Assembly: GCA_030770535.1 (NCBI GenBank)
Contig: JASVEC010000027.1
Location: 558,001-622,000, forward strand
DNA from: Batkoa obscura
Lineage: Eukaryota > Entomophthoromycota > Entomophthoromycetes > Entomophthorales > Batkoaceae
Direction of reading: 5' to 3'
DNA length: 64,000 nt
Position 1 is the first letter of the stretch, and every line of letters begins with the position of its first letter. Below the pieces are notes generated by a model. That model searched no databases and was not told where the DNA came from. It was given only the letters and a program-made list of their open reading frames with translations. Made by a program: the position numbers and the translations under genes. This document shows positions 22,424 through 35,493 of this stretch, in pieces.

Positions 22424-22960
22424 AAAAAAATCAATATTAATGAATATGTTATAATAATGAATTTAACTTTTATTTTATTACTACTTAAATAATAAAATTA
22501 TACACAATAATATTTATTATTTTTATTTATTTATTATAAAAGTCATAGAAGTAATATTGATAATTGAGTTATATTAATTTTTGATTTTTCTTGAGATAAT
22601 TGTTATAGATTAAATATATTATATATTAAAAAAATAATATATATATATATATATATATAAAAGATAAAGCATTTGATTTATACAAAATATGTTTATTTAT
22701 TTATTATAATAGATTTATATTCGCTAATTATTTCAACTATATATATATACATATAAAATAAAAATAACTTTAATAAAAAAAGAAAAAGAAAAAGAGACTA
22801 CGATGGTATGGTGATAATAATAAAAATTGAGTATAATACTCTAGATAAAATATTCTCTTTTTCCTCACTTTTAGATAAATTTAAAAAAATATTAATAACA
22901 TAATTTCACAAAACTCATTTCCACTCTTCCACTCTTCCACTCTTCCACTTTCTCTTCCCT
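22424..22960. other. Convergent intergenic with AT and 8-mer repeats
   Basis: 3' ends of the LRRC40-like (+) and F-box (-) genes. It contains a TA dinucleotide run near 22635-22662 and a four-fold tandem 8-mer of type CCACTCTT at about 22920-22950, within the likely 3' UTR of the F-box gene. Confidence 0.6.
22920..22950. repeat. Tandem 8-mer CCACTCTT
   Basis: Three to four head-to-tail copies of an 8-bp unit, just downstream of the F-box gene stop codon. A short minisatellite in the 3' untranslated region. Confidence 0.7.
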
Positions 22961-24533
22961 TTATTCTAATGGTCGAAATGGATCTTCTTCTTCAACATCA
23001 GATAAAGCATCTAATTCAGCTACTTCAATATTTAAATTACGATGGGTAATTCGACGCCACCATTTACGTATTGGATGAGGTAAAAACTGTTGCATACCAC
23101 CACCATTACTTATATAAATTGTAGAATTATCTTCTGTTTCTATTATTAATGGATTTCCTTTAATATCTTGATATAAAGACTATATAGAATAATAATAAAA
23201 TAAATGTTAATTAATATAATATTAAAATTAAAATTAAAATTCTTATATATAAAATATAATTAATTACCTTTAATGTACTTTTATCAATTGTATTTGAGAT
23301 TCCATTATGAACTAATTTAATAAAATAATCACAACTTAATCTTCTATTATTACCATTTCGAAATTCTCTATCTAAAAATAAAAAGATCCAAAATAAATGA
23401 GATATCATTGTTTCTGGTGAATTATCGGGTGAAAATTGTTGATAAATTTTTGGATTACTTTGACAATATTCAATAGATAATTCATTAACAATTTGAGGAA
23501 TATTCTTATTTTGTTTTTCATTTAATCCTTTTCTTAATGTACGTAACATAGGTAAATCAGCATATGGCTTATTTTTTAATAAAGTATCTAAGGCATCTTT
23601 TGCTGGTGATTGCCAACGTTTACATACTAATGAACAATTAATTAAATCTTTTGGTGAATATAATTTTAAAAAAATTAAATTTAATAATTCTAATGGTAAT
23701 TTATCAATTGGAGATTCATTATTATTATTATTATTAATCATTAATGGAGGTTGACTTAGAGGTGAACTACCAATAATACTTCCTTTCTTTACTCCATTAA
23801 CTTTATTATTTTGATTTTTAGGCGGAGATTTTAATAATAATTTAGGTGTTAAATTACGAATTCTTCTCATAGCTGGAGATGAATTATTTACTGGCGGATT
23901 ACTAGCTAATAATTTATTCATAATATCTCCTGCATCTTTAATATTGTTAGGAAATAAAGGTTGAGGTCGATTATTTTCATATGAAGGACTATATCTTCTA
24001 TATCCATTAAATGAATGTCTTTCACTACCTAATCTCTCTACTTGTTGTAATCGATTACCAATAGATTGTAATTGTTGTGAATTTTGATTAGATCTTGGGG
24101 ATAATTTTCTTGCTAAGTTTAAAAAACGTTGCATTGGACTTAAATTACGTTGATTATTATTTGGTAATGAAGTCAACCTATCTACCATATTAATAGGTGT
24201 AGGTAATTGAATAGGTCTTCCTTGTGTAGTTGAAGTAGGTGAAATTAATGGACTTAAGTTAGGTCTCTGTGGTGATAAATTAGGTCTTAATCCATTATTA
24301 ACTCTTGGTGATAAAGTCAAATTGATACTATCTGTAGTTGAAGATGTTGACATACTTAATGAAGTGGGTGATAAAGTATTACGATTTAATGGTTGTGGTG
24401 AACTTACACCTCTTGGTCGTCGTAAGTTTACAGGTGGTTGGGGATAAGCTCTAGAATGTAATCTTCTATTGTTGTTTAATGGCATATTTCTTACCATATT
24501 ATGTGGCTCGGTGCAAACATTGTTATCAGACAT
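22961..24533 (-). CDS. F-box protein
   Basis: 494-residue protein from two exons (23268-24533, 22961-23179; phase 0). The first 270 residues are disordered, Ser/Pro/Asn-rich, with many SP and SPQ sites (e.g. LSPRVN, LSPQRP) that could be phosphorylated by proline-directed kinases. An F-box follows at about residues 276-315 (DKLPLELLNLIFLKLYSPK, then LINCSLVCKRWQ). After it comes an alpha-helical domain of about 170 residues that I do not recognise, and an acidic C-terminus (DVEEEDPFRPLE). By family logic it is a substrate adaptor of an SCF (Skp1-Cul1-Rbx1) ubiquitin ligase. The substrate cannot be predicted. The GT...TAG intron restores a conserved-looking tail of 72 residues. Confidence 0.82.
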
Positions 24534-25641
24534 AATTTACTAAGATTGATATAAAGATTATATAAATTGATTTTTGTGTATTTGAATATATAAAAGAATA
24601 AAAATATATACAAATTTAAAGGAAATAATAGAAATATAAAAATTTATAATGGGTTAAATTAATAGGACAAAAAAATACTTAATAATTTTAGAAAAAAAAA
24701 GTTCAAATAAATCTAATTTACCCTTATTTTTTTTTGATATTGATATCATAAAAGTTGGTAATTCAATAGATTGATTTAATTGGTAGAAATTTTTGGCAAA
24801 TACTTCTATTCTAAGTATTAGATTGGTTTATTTTAATAATTTATCTATTTTATCAAGGGAGAGAAAACATGAAATCATAAGTTTTATTGAAAAGGATAGG
24901 TTAAATTTTATAAAAATATACAAAATAAAAATACAAGTTTGTTTTTAGAATAAATAAATAGAAATATTTGTTAAATATAAAAATAATAGGATAAAAACAT
25001 AGTTATTAAACTATTAAATAAATTAATAGAAAGGGTGAGTAAAAAATTTATTATTGTTTATAAACATATTTTATTCTTTAAATATCTTGTTAATTTTCAA
25101 TATATCTTTACTCTCCTACCTCCTTAACCCTTAAATTATTAATATCATCATACAGTAGTTAAATAATGTATTTAACATATGTTAATTATGATCTATATTA
25201 ATAGCAAACTTCCTTTTTTTATTTATTGTTACTATTGAGTAAATTATTTCTTTAATATATTTTGAAGGGATAAATGCTTTAGTAAGTGTAAAATATTAAT
25301 GAGTAAAAAAGAATACTAAACGTTATTTAAAAATTCAAAAATCATGTTAATAGTAAGTAACATATTAGGGTTAAAGTTAGTATTAGATATTATTTGTTTA
25401 ATGTTCTAAAAATTGATTTTTAAAAAATTTATAAAGATTAAAAATTCCTTCTTTATCAAAAATTTCATAATTTTAAAAAAAATACAAGTTCAAATTCAAC
25501 ACCAATTAGTTTTTATCACATCAATATTCTTAAAAACCAATTAAATTCAAGCTTTCAATAAAATAATGAAATTCAACTTAACAATTAAAGGAGTTGAAAA
25601 AGATCATTTAATTTTTGGATTTAGATAAAACAAAGAAAACA
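24534..25641. other. Divergent intergenic, F-box / EMP24 copy 2
   Basis: 1.1 kb of AT-rich DNA between divergent genes. It holds both promoters. No other element recognised. Confidence 0.5.
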
Positions 25642-26271
25642 ATGAAAATTCAAACTATTATTATTAGTATTACTTTATTATTATGTTCCTTAACTAGTTT
25701 TCGAACTATAATGGAGGCAGATCAAACAGATTGTTATTATATTACTATGGAAAAATTGGATTTATTTTTATTATCTTATGATGCTATTGAAGGGGGGGAT
25801 CAAATTATTGATTTTAAGGTAAAATAAATAATATACAAATATATATATATATATTATCTAATATAATTTATAATATTTAAAAAAGAGAATCACTAATGTG
25901 TTTTTATTTTATTGTAGCTCTTTAACCCATTTAATGTATTATTAAAACATACCCCAGATCGTAAAGATGCGTATTATTCATATAATGCCTCGAATCCAGG
26001 AGATCATAAATATTGCTTTGGTAATCAATTAACACAAAAAAAATTAGTATTTGTACCCCAATTATTAAAATATAATAATATGGAGGATAAAAAAAGTAAG
26101 TTAATAATATTTATTTAATTAATAGTAAAATTAATTAATTAATTTTATTTATTATTAGATGATGACTCTCATCAATGGGTTCAACAAGAATTAGATAAAA
26201 TGAAAGAATATATTAGTAAAATTGAAGGCCAAATTCAATCTTCTATTGATAGAGATGGTTATCATAATAGA

Positions 26272-26308
<37 letters not shown>

Positions 26309-26455
26309 TATTAATATTGTTTATTTATAGTTGCTGAAGTTACTTCTAGTAAAATTCAATGGTGGACTTATTTTCAAATAATTTCTGTAATTGGAATTTG
26401 TTATTGGCAAATTACTTATCTTAAATCCTTTTTTGAAAATCGTCGAGTTGTTTAA
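25642..26455 (+). CDS. p24 cargo receptor, EMP24-type (copy 2)
   Basis: Second EMP24/TMED2-type p24 protein, 197 residues from exons 25642-25818, 25918-26095, 26159-26272 and 26331-26455. Intron phases 0, 1, 1 and positions are identical to the copy at 3117-3842, so the two descend from one intron-bearing gene. It has a signal peptide (about 1-22), a GOLD domain (DCYYITMEKL, YDAIEGGDQIIDF, GDHKYCF), a coiled coil, a transmembrane helix and tail YLKSFFENRRVV. I chose ATG 25642 because it places the signal peptide at the N-terminus. The third intron starts with an (AAT)n run. Two p24-beta genes are unusual, since many fungi have a single EMP24. Confidence 0.93.
26274..26306 (+). repeat. AAT microsatellite, intronic
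   Basis: An (AAT)n run directly after the donor of intron 3 in EMP24 copy 2. Confidence 0.75.
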
Positions 26456-26667
26456 ATTCAATATCAAATTAAAAGATTTTAAGTAAATTTTACTTTTATT
26501 TTTTTTTATTTAATATAATATATAACATGTTATATATTATATAGAATAGAATACAAAAAAATAATAAAAGTGGAATCTTTTTTTTTCTTTTTTCTTTTTT
26601 TTATTAATATAAATAATTATTATACATAATATTAAAACATTGTTATTTACTTAACATACATCTCAAT

Positions 26668-29178
26668 TTACCTTTTACTCTTTTTACGAAATAATTGATT
26701 TTCTTTATCTCTAAATTGATGAGCAACAGGTCTATTATATTCAATATAAGCCATTGAATCTGCCCCAGCTAAAGATTTCATTGAACCCAATATTCTTTTA
26801 GGTAAAGGTAAATTATCTCCTTCTAAATTATCCATATTTAAATTATCTAAATCAAAATCAAAATCAAAATCAAAATTATCATCTTCAGATTCCCCATCTT
26901 TTTCTGAAGTCATTAATACAGTTTGTAATAATTCTAATTGATCGGATTGAGTAGGATAAACTAAATTCTCTAATTCATTAATACCGTCTAATTTAGTAAT
27001 AATTTTAAAAGCATATCCTTGATCAATTAAAAATTGTTGTCTTTTACCAGAATAATACATTTCAACTGTATCTTTAGATACTAAACTATAAAAAAAGGCA
27101 TTAAATTTAGAAGTTACATTTCGTGTTTTTTTTTTCGCTCTTAAAATTCGTCCTAATCTTTGGGCTTCTTGTCGTCTTGAACCATAATGAGCTGAAATTT
27201 GAATTAATACTGTAGCTTCTGGTAAATCAATTGAAGTATCTCCAACTTTTGATAAAAATACCGTATTAATCATAGGATTATATTTGAATTGTTGTAATAT
27301 ACGAATTCTTTCTAATTGAGAAGTAGCTCCATAAATAAAAGGTTTTTTTAATTTTAAAGCATAAGCTTGTAAAGCATAAACATTATCAGAAAATACAATA
27401 ATTTTGTCCCCACGAGATTCATGTAATTGAATTAAATATTGACATGCTTGAAATTTACTTGGATTCATAGCATATAATAAAGCTCTTTTACGACTGGATT
27501 CATGTAAATATTCTCGATAAAATTCACGTGTCATTGGACACCAAACTTCAGCACATTCTACGTTTGCAATATGACCTTGAGATGCTAATTCCATCCAATT
27601 AGCTTCATATAATTTAGGTCCAATTAAAAAATTTAGATCTGTAATTTTATCATCTTCTCTTACTAAAGTAGCTGTTAATCCTAATTTACTATGACAATGT
27701 ATTTTGTTTACTACTTGTCGAAACATATTGGCTGGTACTACATGTACTTCATCTAATAACAATAAGCCCCATTCTTGATTTTGTAAATAATCCATCATTT
27801 TTTTAGAAGAATGAGATCGGTTTTTAATATTAGCTACCATTGAATAAGTAGTTATTACAATTCCTATTTTACCTGCATAAAACTCTTTATGTCCAGAAGT
27901 AAATGTAGCTACTTTTTCAGGTTGAATTGTGGACCATTTTAATAATTCAGATTTCCATTGAGAAACAGAGACTGCTGATGTACATAATATTAAACAACTT
28001 TTTTTAATTGTACATGCAGCTGCAATACCAACTAATGTTTTACCAGCTCCACAAGGTAATACAATAATCCCTGATCTTGCTCTACCATTAGAAAATTTTT
28101 TATTCAAACTTTTTTCTTGATATGGTCTTAAAGTGACATTAGGTTTTAATTCTATTTCAAGGCTTGTATTAATAGTATCATTACGAAAATCATATTCTTC
28201 TAATAATGGATAATCTAATAATTGACATTGTTTTTTTATAATTTCTACTTTTTTACTATCAATTTCAAAGGAATATACATGTTGTTTTATATCTTCTTCA
28301 TCTTCCTCATCTTCTTTATCTAATATCTTTTTTATATCTAATTCAATACTTGTATTTCCATCTATACTTTCTTTGTTATCTTCCATTGTTTTTATTTTAC
28401 TTGGTATACCAGCTACTAATAAACCTTTATTACTTGGCTTATCTGTTGATATTAAGTTGATATCCTCATTATTATTATTGTTATTATTATTATTATTATC
28501 TTGTTGATTATCTGATAAATTAATACAAGCATCTCGAATAATCTCATCTAATAATAATTTTTTTAATGCTAATTGATCTTCAGATTCAATAAAATATCGA
28601 TTCAATTTCAATACTAATTTAGCTTTTGAAAAGGTTAATGAACATTTGTTAATAAATTCTACAACGGAGGGTTGGATCTCAGACTAATTAAATTAGTTAT
28701 AAATATAATAGAAATATAACATAATCAAATTTTGTTACCTTTGACAATCTATTTAACATAACAATAATATCATTAGCTTGTAAACCAATAGAAAAAGCAG
28801 CATATAAAGAATAAGAAGTAATTTTATATTCTAACATAAACATTGGTCTGTATAAATAAATAATATTAATACCCTTTTAAATAAAAAAAATATTGAATTT
28901 TTTGTGTGAGTTTACCTTGATATAGGCTCTGCTATAGCAGCTAAAAAATCTTGAGCTGGTTTAGCTAAAGGAGAATGTTTTTCCAATGTTATTGATAATT
29001 CTACTGGATTGATCCATAATGGTCGATAACAATGATCCAATTTTAATGGTATTTTAGAAAAATCATTACCATTAAACAAATTACTAATAAAAGTTTTGGA
29101 ACTATGAAGATGTTTTGAATTACTTGAATGTATACTATCTTCATCGCTGGATTCTGAGTGACTTGACGGAGTAGCCAT
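26668..29178 (-). CDS. TFIIH helicase XPB/Ssl2 (ERCC3)
   Basis: 3'-5' translocase of TFIIH, for promoter opening in transcription and for nucleotide excision repair. Three exons (28916-29178, 28739-28847, 26668-28683) give 795 residues, the usual XPB length. Order: acidic/Ser N-terminus, damage-recognition region (from about residue 30), then helicase domain 1 with motif I LPCGAGKT (Lys339), DEVH (435-438), motif III LTATLV immediately followed by the XPB-specific RED motif (466-468). Domain 2 has GATSQLERI and motif [13 protein letters not shown]. The C-terminus is acidic, then basic. A poly-asparagine tract lies in the linker near residues 187-196. All catalytic residues are present. The gene ends only 213 bp from the convergent EMP24 copy. 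Confidence 0.97.
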
Positions 29179-29797
29179 TTCGAATTGATTGAAAGATAAG
29201 ATTAATACAATTGAAAAGTTAAAATTGGTGAAATTTAGAGTGAATTCTAAGCAAAATGATTAAATTAGATAATGTTGTTTTTAGTAAATTATCACATTTA
29301 TTCCTAGTTTCAAATTGAATAGTTCATTTATGCTGATAGCTAAGCAATTAGTTTGTAATTGATTTGATGAGGAAAATGATTTAAAAAAATGTTGAGTTGA
29401 AGAGGATATTTTGATTTGCATAATTGTTTGATTTTTAGGTTTAAAAATTAAGTAAATGCCAACCACAGGAGTCACAAATCAATTGATAAAGCAAATAAAT
29501 AAATATATTAAAAAATAAAAGCTTGTTTATATATTTGTTTTTTATATGTTTAAATATTTGCTTTTTTTAATATTATTAAAATAAAATTAGTAATAAATTT
29601 TAATTTTTTTACTAATTAATAGCTTGATTTTCCAGTTATTATTTTACTTACAGGTTCAAATAAATATATTTAAAATTAACTTAAAATTTAGATTATTACT
29701 ATTACATCTTATTAAATTATTGAATTAATTATATTTAAGCATATAAAAAATTTAATAAATTAAGTTAAAATTTTTTCACGTTAGTACATTATTTGTA

Positions 29798-29895
29798 TGG
29801 GGATGTTTTTTTGGGTTCATTACTTTTTCCATCTTTTAAGCACTATTTGAGTGGAAAGATTGTTAGCAAAATTCTTAAACAAAAATACATCCCCA
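29798..29895 (+). mobile_element. MITE (copy f)
   Basis: A near-consensus 98-bp copy: left end TGGGGATGTTTTTTTGG, right end TACATCCCCA, flanked by TA on each side. The core AAGCACTATTTGAGTGG has two differences from the commonest form. It is one of the best-preserved copies in the window. Confidence 0.85.
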
Positions 29896-31116
29896 TATAG
29901 TTTAAATTAAAAATAATCAAGTTAAATTTAAGTAAAGAACACCTTTTTTCTTTCTTTAGACTTTATAAATGAGATTTCATTTAGATGTCAATTACATCAA
30001 TTTAAATTACCAAATGAACCCAAACATTTAATCTATAAATTAAAAAACTAAGTGGATCCAAAACCGTCATTAAGCTTTTTTTTTAAAAATCAAATGTAAT
30101 AATGAAAATTATAATATTAAAGATAATAAAATAAACTAAAATTAATAATTTTATAAATTGTTAAATTGTGATACTAAAAGCTATAAAGGTTTGATTAAAT
30201 AGCCTATTTATTTCAATACATTAAATTAAGTAAATAAAAATTGGTCTGAAAAAGGGTTCAAGATTTTTATTTCAAATTGAAAACTAAATTCACGAAACTC
30301 AAAAAAAGTAAAAAAAATTGATATCTTCTCTTTATAATATCAAAGTTAAATAATAAAAATAACTCAATAGTAACAAGCTTGTCATCACATTATTCAAAAT
30401 TGAATTAAAATATATATTGAATACTTTGAATAATAAATATTCGCTTTTATGGTTTGATGAATTCAGTAATATTATTGAATTGAATCAAATGTCAAATGAA
30501 TATTTTATAATTTTAAGGATAATCTTATTGTACAAATTTAAAACAATATATTATCTTATATATATAACCTCTATGAAGTCTGTCAAGTACACTTGATTTT
30601 AAAATAAATTATATTTTATATATTAAATTACTTACTTGTTTATATTTATAGCCTATTAAACTAAACTAAAACAGAAACTTTGATTTTCAATTAGTTACAT
30701 AAAAGTAGCATTTAATTGATTCGAATTACAAAATATTCTTAGCATAAGCATGAGAAACATTTGAAAGTCAAAGAATATAAATTACTATTTTAAACACTAT
30801 TTTATACTATGTTATATTATATTATTATTTTATTGATCCAAAATACAAAATACAATGTGTATAGTCTCAAATATTATATTATTTAATAATATAATATATT
30901 ATAATGTTTATACAACAAAAACTTGCTTAAAGTTGGCTTTTTTTTATATGATGTTTTAACTGACATTCTTTAGAAAACTTTAGAAAGTCATCACTCTTTA
31001 AAATTCTAAACATTTGACATTTAAGTTGTGCAGGTGACTAGGTTCAATACATTTTGCTTCTTTAACCAAAAGTTCTACCAATCATTTTAAAAAATGCTAC
31101 AAATTTTATAGAACTT

Positions 31117-31132
31117 AGCCAATAATTTGGCT
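31117..31132. promoter_or_regulatory. CCAAT-containing palindrome
   Basis: AGCCAATAATTTGGCT is a perfect 16-bp palindrome about 420 bp upstream of the bHLH start. It has the core of a CCAAT box. A related near-palindrome occurs upstream of the histidine kinase (37293-37308). Function is unproven. Confidence 0.3.
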
Positions 31133-31553
31133 CAATATTTACCACCTTATAAATTCCGCAAATATTGTTATGAATATTATTCATCAAGTTGTTATTGACG
31201 TTGATTGATTTTAATTAAATCTCAAGTTGATTTAAATCTTAAGTGCCATTTTACTATGTTTAGTAAAAATCACATGCTTTGATCTTATGAGACTATCCAA
31301 TCTATTCGCCCTTATATCTCACCTTATATCCAATTAAAAATGATTTTAAACTGTAATAAAAACCGTATTTTATTGGTCGAAATAAGCACAATAAGAGCAA
31401 ATAAAAAACATAATCCCTTGAGTTTATTTAAAATCTCCATATCATTTCCCCCCTAAAACTTTTAATTGCCCATTTCTTAAAATTTAAATACGTTTCAACA
31501 TTATTTAATTCATTCTTTACTTTTTAAATTTGTTTTATTTCTAAAAATTAGTT

Positions 31554-32471
31554 ATGATGAATCGATACAACTCTTTTTCAACAGTGAATAATCAAAGGGA
31601 CGGTTTAGTAGACCCAAAAGCTCATTGTTCGAATTGGTTCGGCGGATCAAGTAAATATACTTTATTTAATTAATTTACAAGTAGTTGACACTTATTAGAT
31701 ATTGAGCCACCTAAGACACAACTCGAACCACCCCCACTTGATTTTCCTATTTCACTTTTCGATCCATCTGAACAACAATTTCTATCCGGGTTTTTTGATA
31801 ACTTGGTTGAAGAAAAAAACGATTTATTCCCAAATTTGGATCTCTCTAACTTATTAAACTCTTGGACTCAGAATCAGGTTTATCCAGATACTTTAAATAA
31901 ACCTACAGGAGCAAACTATTCATTCAATCCAATCTCCACACCTTATCATGAATCTACTACTACTTTTTCTCCATATCAGCAAAGAAATCGTCAAATGAAT
32001 AATCATATTGGTTCTCAATCAAATTACTTTTCCAACGATAACAAAAATTCACCCTACTTTGAACAGCATAGCTCTTCAACTAACAATGATATAAATCACC
32101 CAGCTTATCCAACTAACAGTTCTTCAGTGACCCCTGTTTTAATGCAAAATGAAGTGAACAAGCAAACCATTTTATCACAATCCACCAAGGCCTCAAAAAG
32201 CTCACGCTCAAATAATAAAGCATTACCGCCTTTAAAAGATGAAATGAGGAGAGCCAACCATATTGCTTCTGAACAAAAAAGACGTGATCTAATTCGTAAG
32301 TGTTTTTCAGAACTTGAAGAGTTAGTACTTAAATGTGGTGGTGGAAGTTGTAGTAAAGCGGTACTCTTAAAAAGAGCAGCTGATTATATTGAAGGATTAA
32401 AAGAAGAAGTTATTGAACTACAGAAAATCAAGGATCTCAAGCTATCCCAGTTAACTTCTAAACAGAATTAA
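31554..32471 (+). CDS. bHLH transcription factor
   Basis: 289-residue factor from two exons (31554-31650, 31699-32471; phase 1). The start is the first of two adjacent ATGs (MMNRYNSFS). The N-terminal 215 residues are disordered, rich in Asn, Ser, Pro and Gln, and probably an activation region. The bHLH covers about 216-272. The basic helix NHIASEQKRR has His220, Glu224 and Arg228 in the H-E-R spacing of class B factors that bind CACGTG-like E-boxes. The loop is glycine-rich (KCGGGSC) and helix 2 is KAVLLKRAADYIEGL, running into a short leucine repeat. It resembles the Ino4/Cbf1/Max group in outline. I cannot assign the orthologue. Confidence 0.85.
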
Positions 32472-33542
32472 TATTGATTAATATCTGAATGGAATTGTAT
32501 TATTTTCATCATCTATTTAAGACCTGCTTTTAATTATAAATGCCGTTATTTCGTTTCTCCTTCTCCATTATAATTGTAAAAAATTAAAACCTTTAGTTTA
32601 ATCATTGTTTTCAATACTTTTTTTCAACCTTGAAACCCATATTGGGAAAGTGTGTTTTATTAAATTAAAATAATATGTTTAAAGACGTTAAATAACTATT
32701 TAATTAGGGCTTTAATAACACAGATAGTCTTAATTTTTATATTTTATTTACGATAAAATGGTAAGATTATTAAATCTTACTTTGTTAAAGAAATGATACA
32801 ATATTATATCACTTAAAATTTTATGTGGCGTTAAATTTCATCATTTTTCTTTAATGTTAAATAAACTTAATTGTTACAATATCTCCTTTCACTTATACAA
32901 TAGTAGAATGAAATAGGGAGTAGTTAGGGTATTATAATATTACAAAATATTTGAATTTAATATGAATTTCATTAAAGTGAATATTCATAAACTTAAATAA
33001 AGACAATATTTTTTAAGGAATTGAATATTTTTTTGAAAATGAAGTTAATTATCCAGCTGGAGTACAATGGTAATTTAACTCCACTTCTTTTTTATTTTAT
33101 TTAAAATAATCAATGTAAGGGAAAGTATATAAAAATCTCTTTCATTTTAAAAATAACTTTTATTGAAAAAAATCCAAACAAAGTAAATTAAGGTTGGTTG
33201 TAATTATTAAATAAAAATACTTTATTTTTTTAAATGGGAAAGACTTTTACATAGCTCAGAAGCTTCACAGAAATAAAGTCAAAAACTTTCCCATGGGCTT
33301 GAATTCCGAGTGCCACTAAAGGAATTCACTTCCAGTTTGTATAAAATCATGTACGTTTCCTCTTTTTAATTTACTATTTGTCTCTATTACCCTTAGTCAC
33401 TTTATTAGGTGTTCCTACTATATGATCTCCCTCTGATGGTTTAATGTTCCTCTTCCTTCATTGGATCTAATCTTGTTCCCAATAAAATAATTCTTCAATA
33501 AAAAGAATAAAAATAATTTTTCTATTTTTTATAGTTGTTAAA

Positions 33543-33639
33543 TGAGGGTGTTTTTTTGGCTTCACTTTTTACATTTTTTAAGCGCTATTTGAGTAGAAAA
33601 ATTGTTAGTAAAATTATTAAACAAAAAAATACACCCCCA
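33543..33639 (+). mobile_element. MITE (copy g)
   Basis: Left end TGAGGGTGTTTTTTTGG, right end ACACCCCCA. Flanking dinucleotides are AA on both sides, not TA, which argues for a true 2-bp target duplication. Confidence 0.82.
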
Positions 33640-34142
33640 AATGTAAGTAATAGAAATAAAATTGTAAGGATCAAATAAAAATAAATAACTAAAATAAACC
33701 ATATAACAATAGTTTGTATCTTATTAGTTTTACTTATTTTATAATGTTTTAATACTCTAATAGCTAAAAGGCTCTATTAAATGCTACGTTTAAAAAAGGG
33801 AGTTTAATTTTTTATACTATTGAAACAGATTTTAAAAGCTATAGATTTAAATTAAATCGGAATAGCGTAATAAGATAGCTATCTTATTAGTATATTGATA
33901 TAAAATTTTATTTAGTTTAAGTTGCAGTGATGTTTAGACGATAAAAATTAGGTCAAAAAGTAGCCTAATATCAGTAGCTTATAATAGTTTCACCTTAGTA
34001 TAATAGAGTTTTTTAAACATTCGTGTTGAAGTATATCTTTTCAAAGTATGTGATAGGTACGAATGGTAATGGTGGGGTATTAAGACTATAACTGATATTT
34101 GGAACCTTTTCTGTAAATACAATTGTCCTGATAATTAACATT

Positions 34143-34242
34143 TGGGGATGTATTTTTTTGTTTAACAATTTTACTAATAATCTTTCTACTCAAATAGCAC
34201 TTAGAAAATGGAAAAAATAATGAAACCAAAAAAACATCCCCA
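34143..34242 (-). mobile_element. MITE (copy h)
   Basis: Inverted, 100 bp, with ends TGGGGATGTATTTTTTTG and ACATCCCCA, flanked by TT on both sides. Confidence 0.85.
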
Positions 34243-34781
34243 TTTGAAGATTTGGAAAAAGAAATAAAAAGTAGAGAAAATATTGTATGTAGTAAAACAA
34301 CCTGCTTTGATTTGTTTTATATTTACATTGAAATTATTTTCATTATGAAAAGCAACAGTTCTAAAGCTTGTCAAATTTATTACCTTTGGTTTTTTAAATC
34401 CCCTTCTAGTAATATCAAATCTATTACGATATAAACTACTGCAGCAATCTATTTTAAGCATTCTCGATTTGTTTGGATTTAACTGTTTAACCGTATCTTC
34501 AATTGGTATATTATTGCCTCAGCATTTAAAGGCTTTGAGCTGATTTAAATAATTACTAGACTACTTTAATAGCCGAGCTTGGTTAGGGTAGTTTAACTCC
34601 ATCTTCTTTAGTTCTGGCAATTTTGTATTCGGATATAATTATCATTAATAACAATATCCTTGTAGTAAGTAGAGTTAATTATCCAATGTACGGATTTGAT
34701 ACCTGGGGAGTAGTTTAAATGGTCAATAGCTTTATTATTTTTTGTAGCATTAATGTTAACATGCTTCATTAATACTCCATT

Positions 34782-35018
34782 TTATTTAATAAAATCCTCT
34801 GAATACTCTTTATATATCTCTATCTTAGAAATAGTATAGCTTACAAATCTTTCAAATTGATACTCATTATAAGCTGAATAAATTGAATTGTACTTGATAA
34901 CTCTACATACGATTTTAAACAGGTATTCACTTAAAAAGCGTACGTTAAATACCTCAAATGGATGTAAGTACTCAAAGATCTCTTTCAATATTATATTGGA
35001 TAATTGGTCAGCCTTCAA
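34782..35018 (-). pseudogene. F-box gene fragment
   Basis: An open stretch of about 79 codons on the minus strand ending in TAA, without an ATG (it begins at TTG after CCA). Residues QLSNIILKEIFEYLHPFEV form a short F-box-like helix pair, followed by RFLSEYLFKIVCRVIKYNSI. A related, more decayed sequence lies at 55915-56105 on the other strand. It has no visible partner exons and a MITE inserted just upstream (35089). It looks like the remnant of an F-box gene family member, though a 5' exon beyond the MITE cannot be excluded. Confidence 0.5.
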
Positions 35019-35088
35019 TGGGGTTCTGAGATAGCCTTAATAATAATAATAAAATTATCTTTTTTATTTAACTTATTTTTTTACTATA

Positions 35089-35189
35089 TGGGGATGTATT
35101 TTTTCGTTTAATAATTTTACTAACAATTTTTCCTCTCAAATTGCACTTAAAAAACGGAAAAAATGATGAAACCAAAAAAAACACTTCTA
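35089..35189 (-). mobile_element. MITE (copy i)
   Basis: Inverted copy. One end is intact (TGGGGATGTATTTTTTCG), the other eroded (CACTTCTA), flanked by TA on both sides. It lies 70 bp from the F-box fragment. Confidence 0.8.
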
Positions 35190-35493
35190 TATTAAAAATA
35201 AAAGCAGATTTTACTACTGCTATAAAGTAAACAATTATTGATCAAATAGACACTAATGTTCATATTAATTATTGAAGATAGTCAGATTCTCAGATGGATT
35301 TTATCTCAAAACTCATATATATGAGGGTTGGTTTAAGAGCTTAATTCAACTTTTGTTCAATTTAGATATTTAGCAAATGTTACGAATTAAGCATCAAGTG
35401 CTACAAAAATATGCTTTTTTGCTTAATTTTAAAATATCCCATGTTCGAACGTTTTTTATCCAGTATTTGTAGTTTGAAAAAATTTACATTACA

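Larger units (their letters stand above)
29179..31553. other. Long divergent intergenic, XPB / bHLH
   Basis: 2.4 kb of AT-rich DNA between divergent genes. It contains one MITE (29798-29895) and, 0.4 kb upstream of the bHLH gene, a palindrome AGCCAATAATTTGGCT (31117-31132) that may be a CCAAT-type regulatory site. No gene seen. Confidence 0.5.

Noticed and set aside
29281-29475. Minus-strand open stretch of 64 codons upstream of XPB
   Set aside because: Low-complexity AT-rich composition, no recognisable motif, no splice logic, and it lies where the XPB promoter should be.
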